Shown here piece after piece: positions 16,793 to 23,789 of a DNA stretch of 30,321 nucleotides. A model generated the notes under the pieces. The model was given only the letters and a program-made list of their open reading frames with translations, was not told the origin of the DNA and did no database searches. This stretch comes from Verrucomicrobiales bacterium. GTDB lineage: Bacteria; Verrucomicrobiota; Verrucomicrobiia; Verrucomicrobiales; DEV007. The stretch is taken from positions 1 to 30,321 of the forward strand of contig JACETS010000008.1 in NCBI GenBank assembly GCA_013911195.1, in the 5' to 3' direction. Position numbers and translations under genes: made by a program. Positions within the stretch are counted from its first letter, which is position 1, and every line of letters begins with the position of its first letter.

Positions 16793-18466
16793 ATGTCAAA
16801 GCAACAACCAATATTAATTGCCAGTGACCATGCTGGATATGAATTAAAAGTGCTTATCAAGAGCTTTCTTGAAGAACAAAGTTTAGAAGTTATTGACTTA
16901 GGAACTAATTCTCCTGAATCAACTGATTATCCTGACTATGCTCATAATCTTTGTGAAAAAATAACTAATCAGGAAGCTTCAACAGGCATCTTAATTTGTC
17001 ACTCCGGAATAGGGATGAGCATTGTAGCCAATCGTTATCTAAATATTAGGGCCGCAGTCGTCAGTAATCCCGATCAAGCCTCGCTAACAAGAAGCCACAA
17101 TAATGCTAATGTGCTTTGTTTGGGAGCACATCAAATGGAATTATCTAAGGCGAAGGAAATCGTATCATCTTTCATCAATACCGAGTTTGATGGAGGTGAA
17201 AGGCACGTACGGAGAATCAGTAAAATTCAAGTAGCCGACTCATGTAATTCTAATGATCCGGAATTAGCGAAAGCTATAGATCAGGAAATTGAAAGGCAAC
17301 AGAATAATATCGAACTGATTGCTAGTGAAAATTTTGCGAGTCAAAACATCAGATCGATTCAGGGCAGTCATTTAACAAACAAATACGCAGAAGGGTATCC
17401 TGGAAAAAGGTGGTATGGAGGATGTGAAAATGTAGATTTGGCTGAAGCCCTCGCGATTGAAAGAGCCAAAGAATTATTCGGATCTGAGCATGCCAACGTT
17501 CAACCTCACTCCGGCTCACAAGCTAATGCTGCGGTTTATTTTAGCGCTCTTGAATATGGAGACAAAATACTTGCAATGGACCTTTCTCATGGGGGACACC
17601 TAACCCATGGTCATCCTGCAAACTTCTCTGGAAAATTTTATGAAGTTTCATCTTATGGCGTTAATGAAGATACTGAACAGATCGATTATGATCAGTTGCT
17701 CACTCAGGCAGAAAAAGTTCAACCAAAGATGATTACAGCAGGAGCATCAGCTTATCCAAGAATAATAGATTTTGAAAAAATGTCTGAAATTGCGAAATCT
17801 GTTAATGCGTTACTATTTGTAGACATGGCACACATAGCTGGACTTGTAGCTGGAGGAGTGCATCCATCCCCCGTTGGATATGCAGATTTCATTACTACTA
17901 CCACCCACAAATCTCTTAGAGGTCCTCGAGGAGGCCTTATTCTATGTGGAGAAGAATGGGCAAAAAAAATCGACAGTATGGTTTTCCCGGGCGTACAAGG
18001 TGGACCATTGATGCATGTAATCGCAGCAAAGGCTGCATGTTTCGGTGAAGCCCTGCAACCAAGCTTTAAAGAATATCAGAACCAAATTATCAAAAACGCT
18101 CATACTCTTGCTCAAAAGCTGAAAGAACACGGTTATAGAATTGTATCAGGTGGCACTGAAAATCATCTAATGCTTGTAGATGTAAGACCCCAAAAGATAA
18201 ATGGTAAAATTGCCCAACATGCATTAGACGAAGCGGGCATAACAGTTAATAAAAACTCAATCCCGTTCGATACGGAAAACCCATTCAAAGCTGGAGGAAT
18301 TAGAATTGGCACTCCAGCCGTAACAACACGCGGAATGAAGGAGGCAGAAATGCTTGTCATAGGAGATTTCATTAATGAAGCCCTAGAAAACAGGGAAAAC
18401 CCGGAAACCCTAGAGGAAATTCGTTTAAAAGTTATAGAACTTAATAGTAATTTCCCTTTGCCATAA
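16793..18466 (+). CDS. Fused ribose-5-phosphate isomerase B and serine hydroxymethyltransferase
   Basis: One 557-residue frame holds two complete enzymes. Residues 1 to about 145 are RpiB (ribulose-5-phosphate/ribose-5-phosphate interconversion): ASDHAG near the start, catalytic-type Cys69 in LICHSGIGMS, His102 in SHNNANVL, and the RHVRRISKI end that normally closes the protein. Residues about 154-557 are SHMT (serine plus tetrahydrofolate to glycine and methylene-THF): ELIASENF, YAEGYPGKRWYGG, DMAHIAGL and the PLP-binding lysine Lys373 in TTTTHKSLRGPRGG. There is almost no linker. The RpiB anion loop reads CHSG where CGTG is usual. SHMT length is near normal. It lies between the phosphatase and zwf, linking pentose-phosphate and one-carbon metabolism. 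The domains are named with confidence; that they act as one polypeptide is inferred from the open frame. Confidence 0.93.
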   Translation: MSKQQPILIASDHAGYELKVLIKSFLEEQSLEVIDLGTNSPESTDYPDYAHNLCEKITNQEASTGILICHSGIGMSIVANRYLNIRAAVVSNPDQASLTRSHNNANVLCLGAHQMELSKAKEIVSSFINTEFDGGERHVRRISKIQVADSCNSNDPELAKAIDQEIERQQNNIELIASENFASQNIRSIQGSHLTNKYAEGYPGKRWYGGCENVDLAEALAIERAKELFGSEHANVQPHSGSQANAAVYFSALEYGDKILAMDLSHGGHLTHGHPANFSGKFYEVSSYGVNEDTEQIDYDQLLTQAEKVQPKMITAGASAYPRIIDFEKMSEIAKSVNALLFVDMAHIAGLVAGGVHPSPVGYADFITTTTHKSLRGPRGGLILCGEEWAKKIDSMVFPGVQGGPLMHVIAAKAACFGEALQPSFKEYQNQIIKNAHTLAQKLKEHGYRIVSGGTENHLMLVDVRPQKINGKIAQHALDEAGITVNKNSIPFDTENPFKAGGIRIGTPAVTTRGMKEAEMLVIGDFINEALENRENPETLEEIRLKVIELNSNFPLP

Positions 18467-18502
18467 AATAATTCTAACCAGCAAAAAGATTGCTAAAACA
18501 TT

Positions 18503-20041
18503 ATGTCTGACCCTTATGTCGAATCACTAAGGCGTGGATTTAAATCTCGGACAATACCAGGATCATGTACCATAGTCATTTTTGGTGCTACTGGTGACCT
18601 TACCCATAGAAAACTTATACCTGCTCTCTATAATCTATATATAAATAATGAATTACCTGAGTCCTTTAAAATAATTGGTTTTGCTAGAAGAGATAAGAAT
18701 GATTTGCTATGGAGATCAGAACTAGAGCAATCTAATAAAGAAAACTCAAGGTCTGGACACAACGATGAAGTCTGGGAGAAATTTTCTTCTTCCCTTTTTT
18801 ACTTTCGTGGTGACCTTAACTCAGAAGAATCTTTTAAAGAACTTAGAAGCACCATTGAAGAACACGAAGCCTCAGTAGACACATTTCATAATCGTCTATT
18901 TTATCTCTCAACAGCTCCTGAATTTTTCCCCAAAGTTCTTAACCTTCTAAAATCTGTAAAATTAAACCAAGCAGTTGAGGATGGATGGGCTCGCGTAATT
19001 GTTGAAAAACCCTTCGGCATTAATCTTGAAACAGCACAGGATCTAAATCATGTAGTAAATGATACTTTTCATGAAGCTGACACTTATAGAATAGATCATT
19101 ATCTAGGCAAAGAAACCGCACAAAATATAATGGTTTTGCGTTTTGCAAATTCAATTTTTGAACCTCTATGGAGAAGCCGATTCATCGATCATGTTCAAAT
19201 CACATGTTCAGAACATTTAGGAATGGAAGGCGGGAGAGGGGCTTATTATGACAAGGCTGGCGCAGCAAGAGACATGGTACAAAATCATTTACTTCAGCTT
19301 TTAACACTAATAGCTATGGAACCTCCAACGGATCTATCAGCAAATAGCGTTAGAGATGAAAAGGTCAAAGTACTCAGAACTATTCGTCAAATGGGACCAA
19401 ACGACGTTAAAAAAAATGTTGTTAGAGCTCAATACACTGATGGAAAAATTAATAATCAGGATGTCACCGGTTACAGAAAAGAGGATAGAGTTGACAGTGA
19501 GAGCATGACAGAATCATATGTAGCAATGCGGCTTTTTATAGACAACTGGCGATGGGAAGGGACACCCTTTTATATTCGAATGGGTAAAAGACTCCCCAAA
19601 AAGGCAACTGAAATTTCGCTACACCTCAAGTCACCTCCTAATGTTTTATTTCAGAAATTACCAGGGTCAACGGAAAGCAATGTTCTCACCATTAGAATCC
19701 AACCTGATGAAGGGATGTCAGTAAGAATGTTATCAAAAAAACCAGGTACTACATTTAAAATTGAACCAGTCGAGATGAACTTTGATTACTGGTCATCATT
19801 TAAAAAGGGATCACCTGAAGCATACGAACGCTTGTTGATTGATGCCATGATTGGTGATGCTACTCTTTTCGCCAGGAGAGACGAAGTCGAAAACGCATGG
19901 CTTTTCATTGACTCTATCCAAAACGCTTGGCACAAGAGCGAATCTAATATTCCTATGTGCAGTTATGAGGCAGGCACTTGGGGGCCAAGGGAAGCAGACA
20001 ACCTCTTGTCTGAAATGGGGCATCATTGGAGACCATTATAA
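18503..20041 (+). CDS. zwf: Glucose-6-phosphate 1-dehydrogenase
   Basis: This enzyme oxidises glucose-6-phosphate to 6-phosphogluconolactone with NADP+ (or NAD+), opening the oxidative pentose-phosphate pathway. The dinucleotide-binding motif is FGATGDLT (27-34), followed by RKLIPALYNLY. The substrate-binding signature is RIDHYLGKE (196-204), and EKPFG and RFANSIFEPLW are also in place. At 512 residues the length is normal. It is 36 bases after the rpiB-glyA fusion and shares its direction. The smpB gene converges with 3 bases between the stop codons. No 6-phosphogluconolactonase or 6-phosphogluconate dehydrogenase is visible next to it. Confidence 0.95.
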   Translation: MSDPYVESLRRGFKSRTIPGSCTIVIFGATGDLTHRKLIPALYNLYINNELPESFKIIGFARRDKNDLLWRSELEQSNKENSRSGHNDEVWEKFSSSLFYFRGDLNSEESFKELRSTIEEHEASVDTFHNRLFYLSTAPEFFPKVLNLLKSVKLNQAVEDGWARVIVEKPFGINLETAQDLNHVVNDTFHEADTYRIDHYLGKETAQNIMVLRFANSIFEPLWRSRFIDHVQITCSEHLGMEGGRGAYYDKAGAARDMVQNHLLQLLTLIAMEPPTDLSANSVRDEKVKVLRTIRQMGPNDVKKNVVRAQYTDGKINNQDVTGYRKEDRVDSESMTESYVAMRLFIDNWRWEGTPFYIRMGKRLPKKATEISLHLKSPPNVLFQKLPGSTESNVLTIRIQPDEGMSVRMLSKKPGTTFKIEPVEMNFDYWSSFKKGSPEAYERLLIDAMIGDATLFARRDEVENAWLFIDSIQNAWHKSESNIPMCSYEAGTWGPREADNLLSEMGHHWRPL

Positions 20042-20044
20042 AAT

Positions 20045-20500
20045 CTACCCTTTATTAAATCGCGCCATGGCCCGCTTAGCTTCACGATCCTGAACCTTCT
20101 TCTTTAAGGTCTCCCTTTTATCATGTTGGGCTTTGCCTCGCCCCAGACCTAATTCTGCTTTGATTTTTCTATCTTTCCAATAAAGACGAAGAACCGGCAT
20201 AGAGAATCCCTTTTCTTGGAGTTTAATCTCAATTCTATCAATTTCCTTGCGATGCATTAATAAGCGGCGAGTCCTTCTAGGATCGTGTTGCACGTGACTT
20301 GCCGAAGCATATGCTTTTATATCGCAACCAATCATAAAAAGCTGCCCATTCTGAACTACACCAAAGGCATCTCTTAAATGAACATGTCCCTCACGAATTG
20401 ATTTAACCTCAGTTCCCTTGAGTTCAATCCCAGCTTCAAACTTATCAACTATATTAAAGTCGTGATAAGCTTTACGGTTTTTAGCAATTTCCTGCGACAT
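20045..20500 (-). CDS. smpB: SsrA-binding protein SmpB
   Basis: SmpB binds tmRNA and delivers it to stalled ribosomes for trans-translation. The core reads KAYHDFNIVDKFEAGIELKG, with GTEVKSIREG and DPRRTRRLLMHRKEI, and the end has the KRETLKKKVQDREAKRAMAR tail that follows the mRNA channel. Length (151) is typical. It lies 11 bases downstream of rpoZ on the same strand. I looked for ssrA RNA nearby and saw none. Confidence 0.95.
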   Translation of the reverse strand: MSQEIAKNRKAYHDFNIVDKFEAGIELKGTEVKSIREGHVHLRDAFGVVQNGQLFMIGCDIKAYASASHVQHDPRRTRRLLMHRKEIDRIEIKLQEKGFSMPVLRLYWKDRKIKAELGLGRGKAQHDKRETLKKKVQDREAKRAMARFNKG

Positions 20501-20511
20501 GGCGCAGAGTG

Positions 20512-20718
20512 TTAATCAGTTGATTCACCATCATCGATTACAATTTTACCTTCGATGATTTCTGTAAGAGCAATGTCAGCCGTTCCCATTCTCTCAACTA
20601 CAGTGATTAATGGGCTTCTACCGTTATTCAATTGTTGTACCCTCTTTGAAACAAGATTAATCAATAATGGTTCATCCGTTACAACTTCAAGGGCTTTTTC
20701 AACAAGTTCTGTGTTCAT
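20512..20718 (-). CDS. rpoZ: RNA polymerase omega subunit
   Basis: The short protein (68 residues) has the omega features: LLINLVSKRVQQLNNG near residues 18-33, then TADIALTEIIEGKI. Omega helps assemble and stabilise RNA polymerase by holding beta-prime. It is shorter than the E. coli subunit but keeps the conserved helices. It precedes smpB by 11 bases. A TATTAT that could be a -10 element lies on the minus strand about 35 bases upstream, without a clear -35. Confidence 0.85.
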   Translation of the reverse strand: MNTELVEKALEVVTDEPLLINLVSKRVQQLNNGRSPLITVVERMGTADIALTEIIEGKIVIDDGESTD

Positions 20719-20858
20719 GACATTAGATGCTTAATATTTGGTCTTTCATTAACATAATACTGCTAATGGTTAAGGTAAAGTGGGGTTAGTGAATTAACAC
20801 AATCCAAGTAAGTGTCAATGCGATTCAATCAATGATGCATAAAAAACAAGGATTATGG

Positions 20859-22679
20859 CTATTTTTTTTTCTTACGACGACCACCAGTACGTATCTGAGC
20901 AGGTTTATTAGCCTTCTTTTGAGACTGATGAGGTGAACCTAGTGCTGGCCTTTGCATTGATCGGTCTACTTTCTTTAGCTCAACTTCTTTGCCAAACTTC
21001 TGCGTCACCCAAGTCTGGCCAATACTAAATATATTTCCTGCTGTCCAATATAAAGCGAGGGCTGACGCAAAATTGTAACATATCACTGTTATAAAAATTG
21101 GCATTATCGTCATGATAATTTTCATTTGCTTTTGATTAGGACCAGCCGATTGCGGCGTCATTCTCATTTGCAACATCATTGTAATTCCCATGAGTAAAGG
21201 AAGGATATTGAGTGGAAAACCTGCGATATGCATAACGGTATCAGGCAATGACAAATCAGTCACCCAACCTAGCCATGGCTCATGGCGAAGCTCTACGGCA
21301 GCTCTAAGCATAGCAAAGTAACCAATGAATATTGGCATTTGAAGGAGTAATGGAAGACATCCTCCAACTGGGTTAACTCCATAATCTCTGTAGAGACTCA
21401 TTGTCTCTTGCTGCATTTTCTGAGGGTTGTCCTTATACTTTTCTTTAATTTCCTGCATCATAGGAGCAAGTTTGCTCATTTTTTTCATTGCTCGAGTTCC
21501 TCTTGCAGTCACAGGCCATATGACTAGTCGCATGATGATAGTTATTGAAATAATTGACCAACCGTAGTTACCAAAAAAACCATGAAGCCAATTCATTAAT
21601 AAGCTCAAAAGAACTGCAAAAGGTTGAGCAATCCATCCAAATATTGGCATCCTATCAAATCCAACAATCTTACTTCTTTCACCCTCCATGACCTTGAGAG
21701 TTTGATAATCTTTTGGCCCTAGAAAGATTTCATAATTCCAACTCATAGAATCTCCTGGATTCAAAGTAACACTAGGAAGACCAAGCGCAGCAATTACTCG
21801 AACTCCTCCTCCACTACCATCATCATGACGAGCTGCCCAAATTTTAGTTTCGTAAGGTTTTTCTAAAAAAATGTTTGTGGAAAAAAATTGATTGCTAACA
21901 CCTAGCCACTGAAGCCTCTCTAAAAGCTCTTTGCCCTGAATATCGTCCTTTTCTTTTTTGAGATAACTTAAATTTCTAAACTCATCATCATCATCGGCAA
22001 GATATTCTAATCCAGTATATAAATCACTGGAATTACCTTCACTTAATTGACCCGAAGATCCGGCAAATACATATAAATCATTTAAATTCATATTGCCTGC
22101 GTCTGCAGCGTACTTCACGCCAAGATTCATTTTTACAATATGACCACCGCCAAGCTCATTACTTTTTGTGAGCAGAAATGTTTTTGTCACTTCTAGCTTT
22201 TCTGAAGTAACAGTCTTGAGAATAATTTTATCCTCTGTCTGATCAACAATTTGGTATTTCAGACCTTTGAAAACATTGCGTCCAACACTGAGTGCACCTA
22301 TTGGATTTTTGATCTCTGAATTTAAAACGATTTGAGGTGAAATCTCTAAGCCTTTTTCTTCAGCGACACTTGGGCTATATACAAAGTGCTTTAATAAAGA
22401 GGCCTCTTTGATACCTCCACCATCATTAGTAAATAACAACTCAACGACATCATTCTTAAGGCTGACAGTTTTTTCAACGAAATCATCGGTCTTTGGATCA
22501 TCATTAGAATTTTTTTCTTTATTAGAAGAGCCCTCTTCCTCTTGATTAACAGATTCGGATGTTTGCTGAGCATTAGCCGTTTCTTCCTGAAGTTTCTTCT
22601 GGTATTCCTTTTGCGTATCGAGCCAAACATAAAGCCCTAGCGAACAGGCTATTATAACAATCCATGCTTTTTTATCCAT
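20859..22679 (-). CDS. yidC: Membrane protein insertase YidC
   Basis: YidC inserts proteins into the cytoplasmic membrane, alone or with SecYEG. The 606-residue length and the layout match the Gram-negative type. There is an N-terminal membrane span (about 5-20), a large periplasmic domain (about 70-335), then a cluster of spans after residue 345. Arg384 in ITIIMRLVIWP sits in the hydrophilic groove. The coiled cytoplasmic segment KKMSKLAPMMQEIKEKYKD and the NPVGGCLPLLLQMPIFIGY span follow. The C-terminus is strongly basic (RRKKKK), as in YidC tails that contact ribosomes. It is the last of the rpmH-rnpA-yidD-yidC series. Confidence 0.95.
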   Translation of the reverse strand: MDKKAWIVIIACSLGLYVWLDTQKEYQKKLQEETANAQQTSESVNQEEEGSSNKEKNSNDDPKTDDFVEKTVSLKNDVVELLFTNDGGGIKEASLLKHFVYSPSVAEEKGLEISPQIVLNSEIKNPIGALSVGRNVFKGLKYQIVDQTEDKIILKTVTSEKLEVTKTFLLTKSNELGGGHIVKMNLGVKYAADAGNMNLNDLYVFAGSSGQLSEGNSSDLYTGLEYLADDDDEFRNLSYLKKEKDDIQGKELLERLQWLGVSNQFFSTNIFLEKPYETKIWAARHDDGSGGGVRVIAALGLPSVTLNPGDSMSWNYEIFLGPKDYQTLKVMEGERSKIVGFDRMPIFGWIAQPFAVLLSLLMNWLHGFFGNYGWSIISITIIMRLVIWPVTARGTRAMKKMSKLAPMMQEIKEKYKDNPQKMQQETMSLYRDYGVNPVGGCLPLLLQMPIFIGYFAMLRAAVELRHEPWLGWVTDLSLPDTVMHIAGFPLNILPLLMGITMMLQMRMTPQSAGPNQKQMKIIMTIMPIFITVICYNFASALALYWTAGNIFSIGQTWVTQKFGKEVELKKVDRSMQRPALGSPHQSQKKANKPAQIRTGGRRKKKK

Positions 22680-22705
22680 GTTTTAATGTCGTTTAATTTT
22701 CCAAA

Positions 22706-22975
22706 TTATAAATTTGTTTCTGAATCTTCTGCAGTTTTACAAATACACATCGGCACTGGATCATGACCTTGACCTCCCCAAGGAGCACATCTTATTATTC
22801 TTTTGAATCCTAAGACCCCCCCCTTTAGAACGCCATGAATTTGAACTGCCTCTAAAAAATATTGTGAACATGTTGGAGTGAAGCGACATCCAGAATTCGG
22901 ACCACCAATAAAATGTATAACTGGTGAAATGAAGATCTGGTAAAATCTTATCAAGAGTTTAATTAAAAGCTTCAT
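22706..22975 (-). CDS. yidD: Membrane protein insertion efficiency factor YidD
   Basis: This 89-residue protein contains the family signatures CRFTPTCSQYFLEA and FKRIIRCAPWGGQGHDPVP. YidD is a small membrane-associated protein that helps membrane protein insertion. It lies between rnpA and yidC, the usual place. Its start overlaps the 3' end of rnpA by 17 bases, so the two are probably translationally coupled. Confidence 0.93.
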   Translation of the reverse strand: MKLLIKLLIRFYQIFISPVIHFIGGPNSGCRFTPTCSQYFLEAVQIHGVLKGGVLGFKRIIRCAPWGGQGHDPVPMCICKTAEDSETNL

Positions 22976-23333
22976 TATTATTTTCTAGATTGCCAATTCC
23001 AGCCTTTTTAACAAGCCGTTTCCAATCTGATTCGAGGTTTTCATATGTTGCCTCCTTAGCAAGGTATCTTGGAATAACAACCATGTAACCAGAAAAATCT
23101 AAGGTTTGACCAAATGAAGATATAATACCTTTGATGCGTCTGCGAATTAAAGTTCTCATTACGGCATTGCCAAGTTTTTTAGTCACAATAATTCCGAATT
23201 TAAATCGCGATTTAACCTGATGATCCTCTAGTAATCCTAAAACAAGGTATTTGCCAGAATATGACTTACCGTCATTTCTAACTCGCAAAAACTCTGATCG
23301 AGAATTCATGCGAAGTTGACGCTTTAAGCGCAT
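22959..23333 (-). CDS. rnpA: Ribonuclease P protein component
   Basis: RnpA is the protein subunit of RNase P, which trims tRNA 5' ends. The conserved core is NAVMRTLIRRRIKGII (the RNR-type motif), with VTKKLGNAV before it, and the N-terminal RLKRQLRMNSRSEFLRV. With the start at 23333 the protein is 124 residues, close to the family norm. The same frame stays open upstream to an ATG at 23474 and would overlap rpmH. I choose 23333 because the extension has no RnpA-like residues and 31 bases separate this start from the rpmH stop. It is downstream of rpmH and overlaps yidD. Confidence 0.9.
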   Translation of the reverse strand: MRLKRQLRMNSRSEFLRVRNDGKSYSGKYLVLGLLEDHQVKSRFKFGIIVTKKLGNAVMRTLIRRRIKGIISSFGQTLDFSGYMVVIPRYLAKEATYENLESDWKRLVKKAGIGNLENNNEAFN

Positions 23334-23364
23334 GTTAAAAAACTTAAAGTAGTAGTTAAAACTA

Positions 23365-23550
23365 CTAACGTTTGCCGTGCTGGTCAACGTGACGCTTGTA
23401 ATGCAATTCGGCACCCTTAGGTATGAGCCTTTTTCTACCCTTTTGTCTACGTCTTTTGATAATTCCACGACCACTCTTGGTCTTCATCCTAGCACGAAAT
23501 CCGTGCTGACGCTTACGACTACGTTTAGAAGGCTGATAGGTGCGTTTCAT
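23365..23550 (-). CDS. rpmH: Ribosomal protein L34 with extended C-terminus
   Basis: The first 43 or so residues are canonical L34: MKRTYQPSKRSRKRQHGFRA, then KSGRGIIKRRRQKGRKRL. The family usually stops about there (44-47 residues). This one goes on for about 16 residues with IPKGAELHYKRHVDQHGKR, which is charged and unusual. It heads the rpmH-rnpA-yidD-yidC run and has a strong promoter upstream. Confidence 0.95.
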   Translation of the reverse strand: MKRTYQPSKRSRKRQHGFRARMKTKSGRGIIKRRRQKGRKRLIPKGAELHYKRHVDQHGKR

Positions 23551-23613
23551 TTTAATATAGGTCTAAAAATATCCATCCTTAGAATAAAATTACTAGGAAT
23601 GAAGGGGGCGCAT

Positions 23614-23641
23614 ATCATACTTCTTATATAGGGTCAGTCAA
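23614..23641 (-). promoter_or_regulatory. rpmH: Sigma70-type promoter for the rpmH operon
   Basis: On the minus strand, TTGACT (23641-23636) and TATGAT (23619-23614) are separated by 16 bases. Each matches the consensus at five of six positions. Transcription would begin near 23607, leaving a leader of about 57 bases before the rpmH ATG at 23550. Position and spacing both fit a ribosomal-protein promoter. Confidence 0.6.
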
Positions 23642-23750
23642 GGCTACTATTGTCGTATTTATACAGATTAAGGTAAATTAGTTAAGATATATTAAAGATC
23701 TCCAGAAAAACCTTAATTTGGCCTATATTGTGTTTATTTTAGAAAAATCG

Positions 23751-23780
23751 TTGAGATTAACTATGGCATTAGCGTTTAAT
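23751..23780 (+). promoter_or_regulatory. Candidate promoter of the cupredoxin-PA14 gene
   Basis: TTGAGA (23751-23756) and TTTAAT (23775-23780) lie 18 bases apart; each differs from consensus at one position. Transcription would start only about 2-4 bases before the ATG at 23790, giving a nearly leaderless mRNA. The region is AT-rich, so chance matches are possible. The rest of the 239-base gap between rpmH and this gene holds nothing I can name beyond the rpmH promoter. Confidence 0.3.
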
Positions 23781-23789
23781 TGCTAAATA

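Noticed and set aside
20719..20858. A promoter or riboswitch in the 140-base gap between yidC and rpoZ
   Set aside because: A TATTAT that could be a -10 is present, but no -35 at proper spacing and no conserved RNA structure is recognisable. Nothing else is visible there.
23334..23474. The extended RnpA frame from 23474 as a separate protein or true N-terminus
   Set aside because: It overlaps rpmH out of frame, its residues show no RnpA features, and the start at 23333 gives normal length. Kept only as a low-interest finding.
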